Source: Strongylocentrotus droebachiensis
Lineage: Eukaryota > Echinodermata > Echinoidea > Camarodonta > Strongylocentrotidae
DNA: 64,000 nt
Direction of reading: 5' to 3'
Assembly (NCBI GenBank): GCA_035222895.1
Contig: JAVYIG010005384.1
Location: 1-64,000 of the forward strand
Under the pieces are notes generated by a model that saw only the letters and a program-made list of their open reading frames with translations, was not told the origin of the DNA and did not search any database. The first letter of the stretch is position 1; each line of letters starts with the position of its first letter. This document shows, piece by piece, positions 36,101 through 47,433 of this stretch. Made by a program: the position numbers and the translations under genes.

Positions 36101-39100
36101 AAGTTTCATTAAAGCATAACAATTTATGACAATTTATATTTCGTTTGTGTCTGCTTAGATCAAGATTAATGTATCTTGATCTTCGGAGGGAGTAGTTGCT
36201 ACAACCGGCCGTGTCAGACACATTGACCCGGGGTGCGAGATAGGACTCTTTTAGAGTGCCCCCATTTAAAACAATTATACAATAACAGTTAACATTACAT
36301 TTAATTAAAAGAAAGAAACTATTAAAATTACTCTCATGTTAGGGGGAAAAATATTATATATATATATATATATATCTTATGAATCAATTGATTTGGTCGA
36401 TCCAGTTCGATGGCACAAACACGGCACTACTGGACAGAGATTCTAATAATTACAGAGCTTGGTCTTGTTGCTCTGTTCGCCAGCTCTGTTCTGCAATGCT
36501 AACATTCACAATAAGAATTTCTAAATTCTATTCCATTTTGCCTTGGTAATATTATAATGTAATACTGTTTATTCATGCACTAATCTAAAAAAAAATGCTA
36601 TAATCTTCTTTAAAAAAATTAATGATTTTGCATTTTTGTATTTTAGAGTGGCTATTATAGCCAAACCCAGGCTGACCTGATGTGCAGAGCTGCTTTTAAA
36701 AGAGGTCTTTCAAACCACACATCTACCATGCAAACCATCCCACAATTAAAGTAGCATCCTTACCCCACTCTAGGTCCTTTATATGGAAGTCATTGAAAGA
36801 GTATGTATAAAAGAAGTTGTATCATTTGCTATTTTGCTTCTGGTTAACAATATTCCACTCTCTGGATATGTTTGTATAGCACATGTAGTAGCTTGCTACT
36901 GTGTGCAGCCTGCAACAGGAATACCTCATCTTCTTCTTGAGCCAAAAATGTAGCCCATTGGCTGTTGAATGTGGTATCTTCTTGTAGGAAAATTAATATC
37001 TTTCATATGAGACTTCACACATGGTAAAATGAGGTTCTGCTAATCAGTGATCTTCAAAAATTTCTAACATCAGTTTAAATTGGCGGCCATTTTGATTTTT
37101 TAGGGGGCGCCATTTTTTTTAGGGGGCGCCATTTTTTTTAGGCAGCTTAGTTTCAAGGTAGTCCACCTAGAAATGTGCAGGGAGGTGAACACATTGATAC
37201 CAAACAACCTTTTACAACATCCCATGTCTCAAAAACCTGTTTTGCCCCTTCGTAGTGAGACCCTCTCAATTACATTCAGGTTGCCTTTGCGTCAGACGAG
37301 TGCAGCTAAGACAATTCAAACAATGATTATGCATTATATTCACCATGCTAAAAGAGATTGTTACCAGTATATTGCACGCACGCACGTGCACATGTAACAA
37401 AATGTTGAGTGTCACATGACTGCTTTCCAGCCAATAGGATACTTGCGAACAAACATTCTATTCTACATGAAAATGTATTGAGTATCACATGAATAGCCTT
37501 ACGGCCAATAGGATAAGGATAGTCTCTAACAGTAACAGGTGCCCTCCAAAACAATGTTATATCTGGAAGATAAAAGATAATACCATGTACGTGAAGAGTA
37601 ACGATAGCTTACCTGTTGGTGTGACTATCTTAGCATAGGCTAGCCAGCTAAGAGAGACTGGTTTAATGGAGGTACAAGCTTGAATAAGACTTCTCAGAAT
37701 AAGAGCTATTACAAACTTCACAGCAAGGTGAATGATGGTGATCGTAAGAGGAAATTTGAAGTCCTAAAGAGAAAAGTGAAAGAAAAAAGGTATTTTATTT
37801 CTGTTATGGATATGGAAAGACTCCCAGAGCTCTTCCATGAAAAAGTTGTGGTTATTGACCAGGTGGCCTTCGGGTGGCCTTCATGGTCCCCGGACCTTAA
37901 CCTGTGTGACTCTTTCACCTGGGGTCAGGTCACATGGAGGCAAATGTATGTCATTCTAACACAAAACACCAATGACAGCCCTCGCTTGCACATCGTCAGA
38001 GTGTTTGATACCTTACGCCAGCAGAGTGACATATCAGCTGTGATGCGGAGAGCTATGGTGACTCTAGCACAAATAGAATTATATCTCATTGAAAGGTTGC
38101 ATAAATGTTGATACATATGTATAAAGAAACAATATAAAATACCATTTATCTTTCAATACGATTCAATACAGTCATTCAGACATTTTTCAAAGAAAGCCTT
38201 TTTAGGCATGCTGACAATATGCTGGTATGCTGGAATAACCATTTATTGTACAATGTACAGCAGATGGGTAAGTAACTTACGTGGAATAGCCATTTATTGT
38301 AGAACGTAAGGCTGATGGAAAATGTATAGTAGAATAGTACAAGTGCAATGACTTTTATCCCCATTAGAAAGACCTCCATCCATCTGGATTTCACAAGCTT
38401 TGGTGGGGATATCTGAAAGTAGTAATGCATAACATAGTCTCAGGTTAACAATGTGAAATCATTTTTTTTTTAGAAATGAGTGATTATATCACCCAATCAA
38501 AATGATAAGAAGCCACATACGATACATGTATATTTGCTCACTACACATATATCTGAAAGTAGTAATGCATAACATAGTCTCAGGTTAACAATGTGAAATC
38601 CATTTTTTTTAGAAGTGATTATATCGCCCAATCAAAGTGATTAGAAACCACATACGTTCGCTCACTACACAACAAATGGGCATTTGATGAGTGCAGACAT
38701 TCTTGAACAATTTTACCCATTAATATGGAGATCCCAAGCATTATTATAGTGATGTGGTGAGGGCGCAAACAGTTGATTGATACCTATTTAGACTTTAGAG
38801 AAACTTGTTTCCATTTCATTCTAAAACACTTTAGAACTCTATTCTATTGTACGTATGTATTTTATTTTATGTATCTCCCTATATTTTGCATTTGTGGAGA
38901 AATAAATTAAACTTGAACTTGAACTTTAAAACCTGGACTAAGCATCAATATGGTGGCTGATACCGGCAACAGTTTTTCCCCTTTTAAATACTAACAATTT
39001 CAAGTCTAAATATTGTTTTCATCTAGCAATTGTTCCCAATATTTAGCCTAAAAATATGTCTTTGTCTATTTTCCTTTTTTTCTTCATAACAAAATAGAAG

Positions 39101-39722
39101 AAAAATAGTCTAGTTTTCTATCAAATACCATTAAAATGTACCGGTAGATAAAATAGCCCAAAAAATGATACTTTTTGCATGTAAAAAACAACCATGGAAT
39201 ACATCTTACAACAAAACATTCTAACATTTGTGTTTTCTTTGACAATCTATTCACACAACACCATTAAAGACATCTTGGGCTTAAAAACAGAAAATTAAGA
39301 TGGTTGACAATTCTACGGTTCAGTTATTCTGGTACCATCACCTTTCTTGATGTTGTAAGTAGTCATGCATCCTATTTGTTCAGGGTTACCTAACAATGAA
39401 CCAAGGTTTACCATAGTCCAGCTAAACAAAAACAAAATAAAACTACCAAACTAGAAAAATATGGGTCAAGCTACAAAGCTAATTGGAGTTTGATGGATAA
39501 AGGACATCAAGGATAATGAGTTCTCAGTGTCAAGTTGAATCAATGCGATATAAGAAGACTAGTATATAGACAAATAATCAAAATGACCTTCAGCCCAGTT
39601 TTGGGCTCTAGGTTACACACTACATTGCACCTCTAATGATAAATACTTGAACTCACTTTGTAAAGTGTTTTGTTGACCCTCCTCTCCAACATATTTGGGG
39701 GCTTTCTTCCAACTGCCATCAT
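30102..39722 (-). CDS. SLC35C2: SLC35C2 homologue, nucleotide-sugar transporter family
   Basis: Nine coding exons on the minus strand: 39722-39657, 38412-38281, 37763-37613, 36023-35887, 34581-34413, 33599-33516, 32640-32465, 31089-30963, 30217-30102 (stop TAG). All junctions are AG/GT and in phase; the total is 1158 nt, 385 aa (human SLC35C2 365 aa). Diagnostic blocks are [13 protein letters not shown], the [14 protein letters not shown] segment, [77 protein letters not shown] and [15 protein letters not shown]. About ten hydrophobic segments are expected. The C-terminal tail is acidic (DDSSDEQEL), as in vertebrate orthologues. The human protein acts in the early secretory pathway and promotes O-fucosylation of Notch; its exact substrate is uncertain. 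Two in-frame ATGs are adjacent at 39722 and 39719. Exons 2 and 8 have partial duplicates nearby. Confidence 0.93.
30655..30755 (-). pseudogene. Decayed duplicate of SLC35C2 exon 8
   Basis: This segment aligns with exon 8 sequence (30965-31060). It shares TTAGTTTCTA, a near match to GACAGACAACCATCCCAATG, and AAATTCA-AGCTGA. On the minus strand it keeps ISALNFIGM then VCLHV before a stop, compared with [17 protein letters not shown] in the real exon. Stops and lost splice sites make it nonfunctional. It lies in the last intron, about 300 bp from its parent. Confidence 0.7.
31229..31594. mobile_element. TTAA-flanked TIR element (Kolobok-like), intact sibling of 4550-5614
   Basis: Ends AGGTAAAGACCAGTA and its exact inverse are bordered by TTAA at 31225-31228 and 31595-31598. 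366 bp, no coding capacity. The interior shares long near-identical blocks with 5391-5614 (GTAGTCCCATATACATC, TTCTTATCATTTTGATGATT, CTTTCACAATGCAATC). It lies in an SLC35C2 intron. Confidence 0.7.
31600..31720 (+). repeat. Local repeat around GTGGGGGAAGGGG and CTGTGCCCCCACATG
   Basis: Two to three imperfect tandem copies of a unit with AACCAAAA-TGTGGGGGAAGG and ACTGTGCCCCCACATG. A further copy of the CTGTGCCCCCACATGACTT phrase precedes the TTAA element at 31205. Short palindromic potential. Confidence 0.55.
31902..31947 (+). repeat. Trinucleotide microsatellite (TAC)n(TAA)n
   Basis: Consecutive ACT/TAC then AAT/ATA triplets. Confidence 0.8.
36352..36376 (+). repeat. TA dinucleotide microsatellite
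   Basis: Run of alternating TA of about 24 bases in an SLC35C2 intron. Confidence 0.85.
37790..38111 (+). mobile_element. Tc1/mariner-type transposase remnant
   Basis: The open frame contains [17 protein letters not shown], a form of the WPxxSPDLNPxDyFxWG block at the catalytic DDE/D region of mariner/Tc-type transposases, and a downstream helical tail ([19 protein letters not shown]). The N-terminal two thirds are missing, and the frame upstream of about 37790 overlaps SLC35C2 exon 3 on the other strand. A dead intronic insertion. Confidence 0.6.
38229..38270 (-). repeat. Duplicate of the 3' end of SLC35C2 exon 2
   Basis: TGGAATAACCATTTATTGTA here repeats the exon end TGGAATAGCCATTTATTGTA at 38282-38301 with the following context CAGCAGATGG versus GGCTGATGG. 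Minus-strand translation gives TLYNKWLFQ against the real TFYNKWLFH. No donor GT follows, so it is a pseudo-exon fragment just downstream of the genuine donor. Confidence 0.7.
38409..38670 (-). repeat. Tandem duplication covering the SLC35C2 exon 2 acceptor
   Basis: About 140 bp starting ATATCTGAAAGTAGTAATGC at 38409 is repeated from 38549 with few differences. The genuine acceptor (ACTTTCAG on the minus strand, 38420-38413) is included, so an identical acceptor octamer lies upstream in intron 1 at 38560-38553. Confidence 0.8.
38860..38932 (+). mobile_element. Possible LINE 3' tail
   Basis: TTGTGGAGAAATAAATTAAA followed by repeated CTTGAA words resembles the short-repeat tails left by CR1/L2-type LINEs. 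A similar tail (ACTTGAATAAATAAATAAAT) occurs near 33971-33992. No coding part is attached, so the call is weak. Confidence 0.3.
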
Positions 39723-41254
39723 GGATACGAAGGTGACTGACCAGTCCACTCAAATCTGCACGTTTCCTTTAGAAATGGAGAGAAACAAAAAGGGATGAAA
39801 AAATCCTCTCTGTAATTGTCACATATTACAGTATAGTAATGCACGAAGAACTTTGCGCATTGAGCGCTTTACAGTGAGTTAACACGCTGTCATTAGCCGA
39901 TCTGCTCGAGTGGCTTTAAATTTAAGTGAGAGAGGGCCTACTTAACTTAAGTTCAATACGTAATATTACGTCACACCACAGAGATTTCGACATGTCATGC
40001 TTTAAAGAGGCGACTCACTTCAGTTCACACATAACTGACGCACACCGCAACACACACACAATATTTCTGTCTTATTCAGATTCCAATTTCCGATCACCGC
40101 AGAACTAGTTTTTCGGCATGGCGAGCTCCAGGGAGCTCCGGCGTGGGATACCTGCTCCGCCCGCTGGTGCTATAGATCAGCGCGGAAACGCAAGCCATGC
40201 GCGCGCGCTTCCTATCGACTTTGTACATGCAACCGCAAACTGGTTCGCTATGCCGATAACTGCCTCCGAAACAGTGAAAATTGAAATGAATATTGTCATG
40301 GCAATTCATGATTTTTTTCTGGGATTCTTTTTTTGTTTGAATAATAATAATATTTGCTTCATGATTTGAACAAGAAATGATAATAAATAGGAAGTAAAGA
40401 TTCCAAAAACTAGGATTTTGTCTTAAGTGGCCGAAAACCCCCTCCTTTAATTCTCAATCTAGACTCTAGGCCTAGAGTCTTTTAGAGAAACAAATTTAGT
40501 GAAAATCTAAAATCTTGTGAAATGTAGCCACAGTTGACAGTGCCATGATAAAAAATGCAATTTTAACACGTCAGCAGATAGGAAATGTCGGCTTAATTGC
40601 AGAATACTCTACCATATTGTTAGTCTTCATATATTAGCCGTAGATATAGATTGTGATTTTATCGTTGAACGGTGACACAGGTATTAAAGATTGTATAATG
40701 GAAGTGTTTGTATTCATTTGCATACATGCCAACATTTGAAAATCAGAAATCTGTACAAATTATGCTATTTTCAAAAAAAAGAGGAACAATCCTAACTCTC
40801 CTATTCAATACTACAGACAAATTTGTACAGGAAGAGGAACACCTGCATTAAAATGATAATTATCTTCTCCCAAAAAGAGGAATGTTCCTCTTTAATCTGT
40901 ACAGTTGGCATGTATGCATTTGGTGGATGAAAAGTTGAATTCTACGCCGTTTTGTGCGTCATTGCAGTGCTGAATTTGGTGTGTTTGTCGCTATTTGTGA
41001 CAAATTTAGATGGCTATCCTGATGGTATTTCATGCCAAATTTCTGTTATAATGATGAGCACTGATTCTTGTCCTTACCTTTGACTTGTTTCTTGTCTGTT
41101 ATAATCATTTAATAGATGAATTACTTGAATTCTGAGCACATATCAGTAACACAAATAGTCCAGCCCGTTTATAGTCCCACACACATATTTTTATGTACCT
41201 TGTGTCCTCTCTTACAAGGCTTAGTCTGCTGTCAAAGACAAAGACCCTGTATTT

Positions 41255-41450
41255 TAATCAACAAGTGATTTCTTGTTCTAAAAATACAAAAGAAAAATAT
41301 AGTTTTGTGCTTTTTTAATCAACAAGTGATGTCTCGTTCTAAAAATACAAAAGAAAAATAATAGTTTTTTGCTTAGTCTATAGATCTAGTCTAATAGTGG
41401 AATGTCTCGTGCTAAAAATACAAAAGAAAAAAAATAGTTTTGTGCTTAGA
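41255..41450 (+). repeat. Three tandem copies of an about 60-75-bp unit
   Basis: The phrase TCTAAAAATACAAAAGAAAA (with GCTAAAAATACAAAAG in the third) followed by TAGTTTTGTGCTT recurs three times. The first two copies are preceded by AATCAACAAGTGAT. Confidence 0.8.
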
Positions 41451-41460
41451 CTAGTAGTAT

Positions 41461-41745
41461 TGGTCGATGGTCGTTGGTGGTTGGCTTCTTTTTTAATAAA
41501 TTGTTAGTCCTTGGTCGATGGTCGTTGGTCGTTGGCTTCTTTTTTAATATTTGTCAGTCTTTGGTCAATGGTCGTTGGTTCTTTTAAACAAATAGATTCT
41601 AGAGTCTAGATCTAGACTGCCTCACCATTTGGTCGATGGTCGTTGGTCGTTGGTCTCTTTTTCTAATATTTTCAGACTGTTGGTCGATGGTCGTTGGACT
41701 CTTCCATTCAGTAGTATTTGGTCGATGGTTGTAATGTTGGTAGAC
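41461..41745 (+). repeat. TTGGTCGATGGTCGTTGG tandem array
   Basis: At least five imperfect units start TTGGTCGATGGTCGTTGGTC and are followed by TTGGCTTCTTTTTTAATA and GTCAG, with a period near 60-65 bp. It adjoins the array at 41255-41450 and may have grown from one insertion. Confidence 0.8.
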
Positions 41746-42364
41746 TGGTAGTTGGCTTCTAGACTATAATATATTTCTAATATTTGTCAGACTGTTGGTT
41801 CTAATTCTGTAAAACCGTGGACGTGTCGTGGTAGGGTATTCTGCAATTGTTCCGAAATGTCTTAAACGCGAACCCGCTGATATAGCTAGTTAATGTGCTG
41901 GTGGACAGTGTTGCCCATTTTAGTACACAGCCAGGATAGTGATGCTCCTATCAAACTATGTCTGTGTAATTCCAACTCACATTCTATATTCTTGTGTACG
42001 TTGCATGTTGGCAAGTGCGAACACTTGTCAAAAATACTAACGGATGGGACTACGTTAAAGAGTTCGTTTGCGCGTTTGATGACCGACTGACATAAATTGG
42101 TAGGGTATTCTGAATTTAAGCTCAACATACAAAAAAAGATACCTGTACTGTATTGCGTCCCTGCTACGCCCAATACGTATGTTCTTCAAAGCCGTGATTT
42201 CTCCGTCATTTTCCTCCTCCTAGTTTTTTTACAGCGACAGGTTCGGTCGTCATTGTTTGCTCAAGTCGGCGATCCGTCCGACCTATGTACGGTAGCTCTC
42301 AATCACAAACGTACTCTCATCTCTCTAGCTCTGTCAAGCCCTGTCGTCAGGGGAGAAGTTGAAG

Positions 42365-42610
42365 GTCCTTAATCAGGCCAAGTACTTTGTTTGCTTTGGC
42401 AGCTACTATAACATGTACATGCTGAGAAATCGAGGTTTTGAGAGAATTAAACTCCAAGATCCTTTTCTCATCAATATTATTGTCTAGTAAAAGCCTCAAG
42501 TTGATAACATCATTTAGATGCATTTGGTGACAACGACCATAATTATGGTGCATAATAACGTGACATTTCCCATGATTGGATTTAAAGTAGATATTCATTA
42601 ATTTTATATT
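42365..42610 (-). mobile_element. CR1/L2-type LINE reverse transcriptase fragment
   Basis: Minus-strand translation contains FKSNHGKCHVIMH, then EKRILEFNSLKTSISQHVH and AAKANKVLGLIK. These mirror the order of K-CKVMH, EKDLGV-LK-S-H and KANKVLGLI motifs seen C-terminal to the catalytic palm of CR1/L2/Jockey reverse transcriptases. 5' and 3' parts are missing. Confidence 0.55.
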
Positions 42611-44023
42611 GCAAAGTTGAAACTTTGCTTCGACCACTCCAGCAAAGCATAGAAGCAAAGCATATCAAAATTCAATGCTTGGAAACATTCGAAGTAGTGA
42701 TTATTATAAATTATAAAACGCTTAAATACGTACGTACAGCCCCGGCATAGCACCTGAAGAGCTCTCCGAACGCTGCTGAGATGTGCGAGATCACAGTGTA
42801 GACATGATTTACACAAGCAGACGATGTCCCAGTGACATCTCACACATTTTCAGTGCCTGTGTTTTCATCTTCTCTTGAGTTCTTTCTCTTACTTCACTAC
42901 CGTCAGGCTAAATGTATAATCTATTGCCTCACTCTAAACCCCGCGCATGGTTTTATTTTGATGAAAAATGCAGCGATACGAAAATAAAGGAATATGTCGC
43001 TTGTAAACAAAATAAGAGGCCATTGAATATTCAGCTGCACACACCGCGGTATGTTCGGCGTTTCAAGAGGGAACAAATGCCGTCTTTGATATTATTCTGG
43101 GGCGTTTTCAATTTAAAGTCTGGTTTCTTTGATTGTTAATTAACCCGGCCTATCCTATGTATTTACAAGCAAAAGATTTTAGTTATCGGAATCGGGTCAT
43201 ATCCCCTTTTGAATGGTTTGACATGCCATTACATTTATATACACTAAACTCATTATAATTTGACAAATAAAAGCTTTGCAATTGTGTTCATTATTTATAT
43301 TATGGGATGTCGTCTGCTTGGGCAGTATTGGTCCATATAGTGACGTCATTAAAACATCGTTATTTTTCCGGCGAATCTCTCGTATATCCCAGCTGCTATG
43401 GACGTTGTATTTGTATTTTTATAAATCACCCGATATGTCGTTGACCTAAAACTTGTACAATGGCCATCTGTTAGCTAACCAGTTTCTAGTGATACATTAG
43501 TTGACATATTTGTGATTTTCTTTGAATTTCACCTTTAAGCTACCATATCCTTGGCCAGCCTTGTAGTTTGTGGATGGTTCCTTACAACAACCATCCTCAG
43601 AATTTCTAATCGATTGCCAAAAACACATGGCATCATCATTATACATGATGCCAAGTCTGGTTCTTATTGTTTCAGATTGAAGTTATAGAGCTCAAACACG
43701 CTATATTGGAAGGCTTATACCAACACAGATATGGACAATATTAGATTTTAAGTTAGAACGCTTTTAGAACTATATCGTATGCATTTTAACTAATCATAAT
43801 GACAAAAATCAGATAAAGGTAAATAATTTCTCTTTATTATTATGTCAAATACCAAAAATTCATGTCTGAGTCTCTTCATTTTATATGGAAGATATAGGGC
43901 TCAAATCGGCATATCAAAGAGTTTATACGCATAGTAAATGCATTATTATGCAACATTCGTTTTTAAATTTGACGGCTTTTAAAACTATACCGTATGACAT
44001 TTTAACTAGATAATGGCCTATAT

Positions 44024-44267
44024 CAGTGGCGGATCCAGGGGGGGGGGACGTGTAAAAACACGTGATATTTACCTTTTTAGGTTTTTGGGGAGATGCCTCC
44101 CCCCCCCCCCCACATTTTCAAATTTTCGAGGCCAAAAAAAAAAAATGTGCTCACTACCCCTCCCCCCCACTGAGCGCATATTCGGCCGGCGCGATTTTCA
44201 AATTTTCGGGAGCAAAAAGATAAAAAAATTGGGCCCCCACCCCTAAGAAATCCTGGATCCGCGCTTG
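44024..44267 (+). mobile_element. CAGTGGCGGATCC-ended element (sibling of 57365-57747)
   Basis: Starts CAGTGGCGGATCCAGG and ends CCTGGATCCGCGCTTG. The interior includes GGGCCCCCACCCCTAAGAAA and TTTCAAATTTTCG words found in opposite orientation at 57365-57747. No clear target duplication here, so the right end may be eroded. Noncoding. Confidence 0.65.
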
Positions 44268-44576
44268 GTAATCCATATCGACTGTTTGGCGAGTTTGGTA
44301 AGGAAAACGCTGTAACTATCTATCAACCATGCATGTTTACCCTGATTATCCGAAGACAAATTCTCCAGGCAGTGAGTCATTTTGGGATCGTTTAAAACGA
44401 TTATGATCAGAGACATCTTTGGTACGATTATGATGTATTCTTAGCTCATATATCTTCACTTACTTTTCACATTCAATATTCACTGATACTAGCTATGGCC
44501 AATATCATTATAAGAAAACATGTCTCCAGTATGTATGAAAAACACAGGTTCAATACAAGCAGATAAAGTGGGATAA

Positions 44577-44710
44577 CACCAAGAGGGGGGGGGGGAGGGG
44601 GTGGTGAGTTCTTACCAGTTTATTTTTGGTAGGGGGGCCGGGACCGGGGCCGTCGCCCCCCACCCCCCCCCCCCCCCCCCCAAAAAAAAAAAAAAAAAAA
44701 AAAAAAAAGT
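44577..44710 (+). repeat. G, C and A homopolymer cluster
   Basis: Poly-G (44585-44600), poly-C (44655-44680) and poly-A (44681-44708) runs around GGCCGGGACCGGGGCCG. Likely an eroded homopolymer-bearing transposon end. Open frames across it are artefacts. Confidence 0.6.
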
Positions 44711-44912
44711 GTGTTTGAAGACAAATATTGATATAATATAGAAATACATCATAATTATGTGACTTCAAACACATTCGTTTTGAAAACCCTTGCAGAAATG
44801 TGTCTTAAACGACATTCTCTTTCACATTGTGATACAATTCAAGTGAAAGTTTGCCATCAAATTGTTGGGGCTCCCAACATTTTAGAGGGGCTTTAACGCG
44901 CTTTTGACGGTA

Positions 44913-45418
44913 ATAGGGGCTTTTAGACGAGAACACGACGAACGCCGACTGATCATGCGTGTCAACGTACTCAACTGCCCATGTTGACTACAATTAGAAA
45001 TCTTTTAGATTGTACTCGACGATATACATGCATGCAGGAAGTAACACTATGAATATGACGGACAAAGAAAGATGACAAAATATACAGTTCCTCATTCTAC
45101 CCTCAACAATTGCTGTGGTAGACAAAAGAACATCCCTTCACTGCTATTATGTAAAAATGTGTAGGTCAGGTGAATATGCATGTGACACCTGTTCTACACA
45201 TTTTTACATAATAACAGGGAATGGATGTTCCTTCGTCTACCTGAGGAACTGTATATTTTATGCGCACGCGGCATATTAGTACCGTACTAGATTTAGGAAA
45301 ATCAAGGTTGACGCATTCTCGATCACCGACTGAGACGACGTGACGCATGCGCAGTGTCTTAAAATGACGTCACACGTTGCAGTCAAAGATGTCGACGTGC
45401 AAATCTAAAAGTCCCTAT
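44913..45418. mobile_element. Nested foldback element flanked by TA
   Basis: The left end ATAGGGGCTTTTAGA and the right end, inverse of ATAGGGACTTTTAGA, lie between TA dinucleotides (44911-44912 and 45419-45420). A second strong inverted repeat is inside: TATACAGTTCCTCA...TGAGGAACTGTATA (about 45081-45258), with a core TATGTAAAAATGTGTAG/CTACACATTTTTACATA. Entirely noncoding. Confidence 0.6.
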
Positions 45419-45679
45419 TAAGACGTGAACAGTGTCCTCTATCATAATTATCGACTTATGAATAATCAAGTAGGGGGATCAATTGCATCTACATTTCGCT
45501 ATAAACGCATTTTGTGCTGTTTTAAATGTTTTATTAAAAAAATAGAAAGGAAAAAGAAGGCAACAATGATTGCAGTGTAAACCTCAAAAGCATCACTCCA
45601 TATTTCCCCCCTACACCCACTGGCGTACCTATGGGGGGGGGCAGGGGGCAGAGTGCCCCCCCTGACGGGCTCCAGGGGA

Positions 45680-45875
45680 AAAAAAGAAAAAGGGGAAAGA
45701 AAAGAAAAGAAAGGAAAGGAAAGAAAAAGAAAAAAGGAAAAGGGAAGAAAAAAAGGAAAGAAAGAGAAAAAAAGGAAAAAAGGGAAAAGGAAAGAAAAAA
45801 GGAAGAAGAAGAGAAAAGGAAGAAAAAGGGAAAAGAAAAGGAAAGGAAAAAAAATGGGGAAATTTAAAAAAAAAA
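45680..45875 (+). repeat. Purine-only (GAAAA/GGAAA) tract
   Basis: Nearly 200 bases of A and G only, as irregular GAAAAG/GGAAAAG repeats. The Lys/Glu-rich open frames here are low-complexity artefacts. Confidence 0.85.
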
Positions 45876-46704
45876 GACCGTACGCACCAGGGGGGGCAGT
45901 TGACCCCAGATATTTTGAAAACGTACAGTTTTTTTCCTGAAAATGTAGTGTAGGCCTATACCAAATCCTTCAATTCTACTTTTGAAAATGCAAAAGTATC
46001 ATGACCAGTTCGGTCGCTCGAACTCCCTTCACTCCTTTTGCTTTTGAGATTCTTCGAAAAAAAATTAACGCATCTTTCCCCCTCCCCCACCAGAAAAATA
46101 TTCCGCATACGGCCCTGAAAAATTAAGACAAATGAAAATAGGAAAATATAAGTGATATAACAAATTCGAAACTCTTCGCTGGCGCGAACTGCTTGCTAGC
46201 CTATTTTGTATTAAATGTTTTCACTTGCTCGTCCCCCTGAAAAAAGAAAAGGATTAGCATTGCCTAGAATACAATTGTGCCTGCCCCGACGGGCAACGAC
46301 CTGCAACAATGGCAACAATAACACACAATGTATGTACCAAATGTTACTAAAAGAGACTAATTCATTTTTCTCGCTCGCGAATAAAATGAATAGACATTGC
46401 TTTGGAAACAATTGTGCCCACCCTTGACCTGCAACAATATCATTACAAATGGAAGAGTTTTTTCGCCCTCTCGCCAAATGCGTCCATCCTGACCTGCACC
46501 AATAAAAACAAGTTTATTTATTAATTTCTATTAAAAGAGAATTTTTTTTGCTTGCTTGCTCGCTATGCTCGCTCGCCAAAATGGAATTGACACCGCTAAC
46601 GTGCCCGCCCCAACCTGCAACAACCAGTTAATAATTATGTACCAAACGTTATTCAAAGAAGTTTTGGTGTGCTCGTGCTCGCCAAAACGGAAGTAACATC
46701 ACCT

Positions 46705-46830
46705 TAGACATCATAGGCGCCGGAAGTGGGGGGGGCAGGGGGGGGGGGGGCAGTTCCCCCCCAATCAAAAAAGTGGGGGGGGGGGGCAAAACGCATTTTT
46801 GCCCCCCCCCCCAAAAAAAAAAAAAAAAAA
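46705..46830 (+). repeat. Poly-G/poly-C/poly-A foldback patch
   Basis: TAGGCGCCGGAAGTGGGGG, then GGGGGCAGTTCCCCCC, GTGGGGGG and TTTTTGCCCCCC, and a long A run. A strongly self-complementary homopolymer cluster, probably the end of an element nested within 45618-48975. Confidence 0.5.
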
Positions 46831-47433
46831 AAAAAAAACAGTAAAGGAGTAAACATGGTTTGTATTTTTAACCCAAAAGAACATAACAATAATAAAAACC
46901 TGAATTCAATCATATATACAATTCCATTCAAAGAAATGGAAAGTCCACAAGAATTAAATTTCATAAACATTGCGCGTGCCACCTATACGGTATTTATCAA
47001 TGGAGGTCTTTATAATAGCGATACGCGCATATCGTGGACATATTGTGCGAGAATGGGAAAGCGTGTATGTTTTTTGTTATAGGGGTGAGAAGACATGAGC
47101 CCCTGAACGCTGGCGTACTGATGGGGGGGGGGTGTATTTCTTATTCGATACCAGTGATTTACAAATGTTGCTGTTATGACATGATTTTCCGGTATTTTTT
47201 CTCCATTTGTTTGTAAGTCATACCTTTTTATGCGTTTGTTGGAAAATAAGAAATTCACAAATTACAGTCGGGCGAAAAATACGCTTATTTAGAAGCCTTT
47301 ATGTCATGGTCTGCAAAGTGGCTGGGCTCGGGCCGCCCCCTCACTTTTTGAAAAAGTATGTTAGGGAGAAAAAGAAAGAAAGACGGAGAGAAAAAAAAGT
47401 GACCTGCCAATGTTACAAATAAGGTATACAAAA

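Noticed and set aside
37680-37790. N-terminal part of the plus-strand frame 37680-38111 as transposase
   Set aside because: This part is antisense to SLC35C2 exon 3 (37613-37763), which encodes the [14 protein letters not shown] segment; only the part after about 37790 looks transposase-derived.
40118-40369. Plus-strand frame starting MASSRELRRGIPAP
   Set aside because: CpG-rich DNA near the SLC35C2 5' end; no recognisable domain and the frame runs into AT-rich noncoding sequence.
45618-45640. Left end alone as a short MITE
   Set aside because: The only matching inverse end with the same octamer duplication is at 48975, so the longer unit is preferred, although nested origins remain possible.
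45631-45940. Lys/Glu-rich open frames
   Set aside because: Purine-only low-complexity DNA inside a transposable element.
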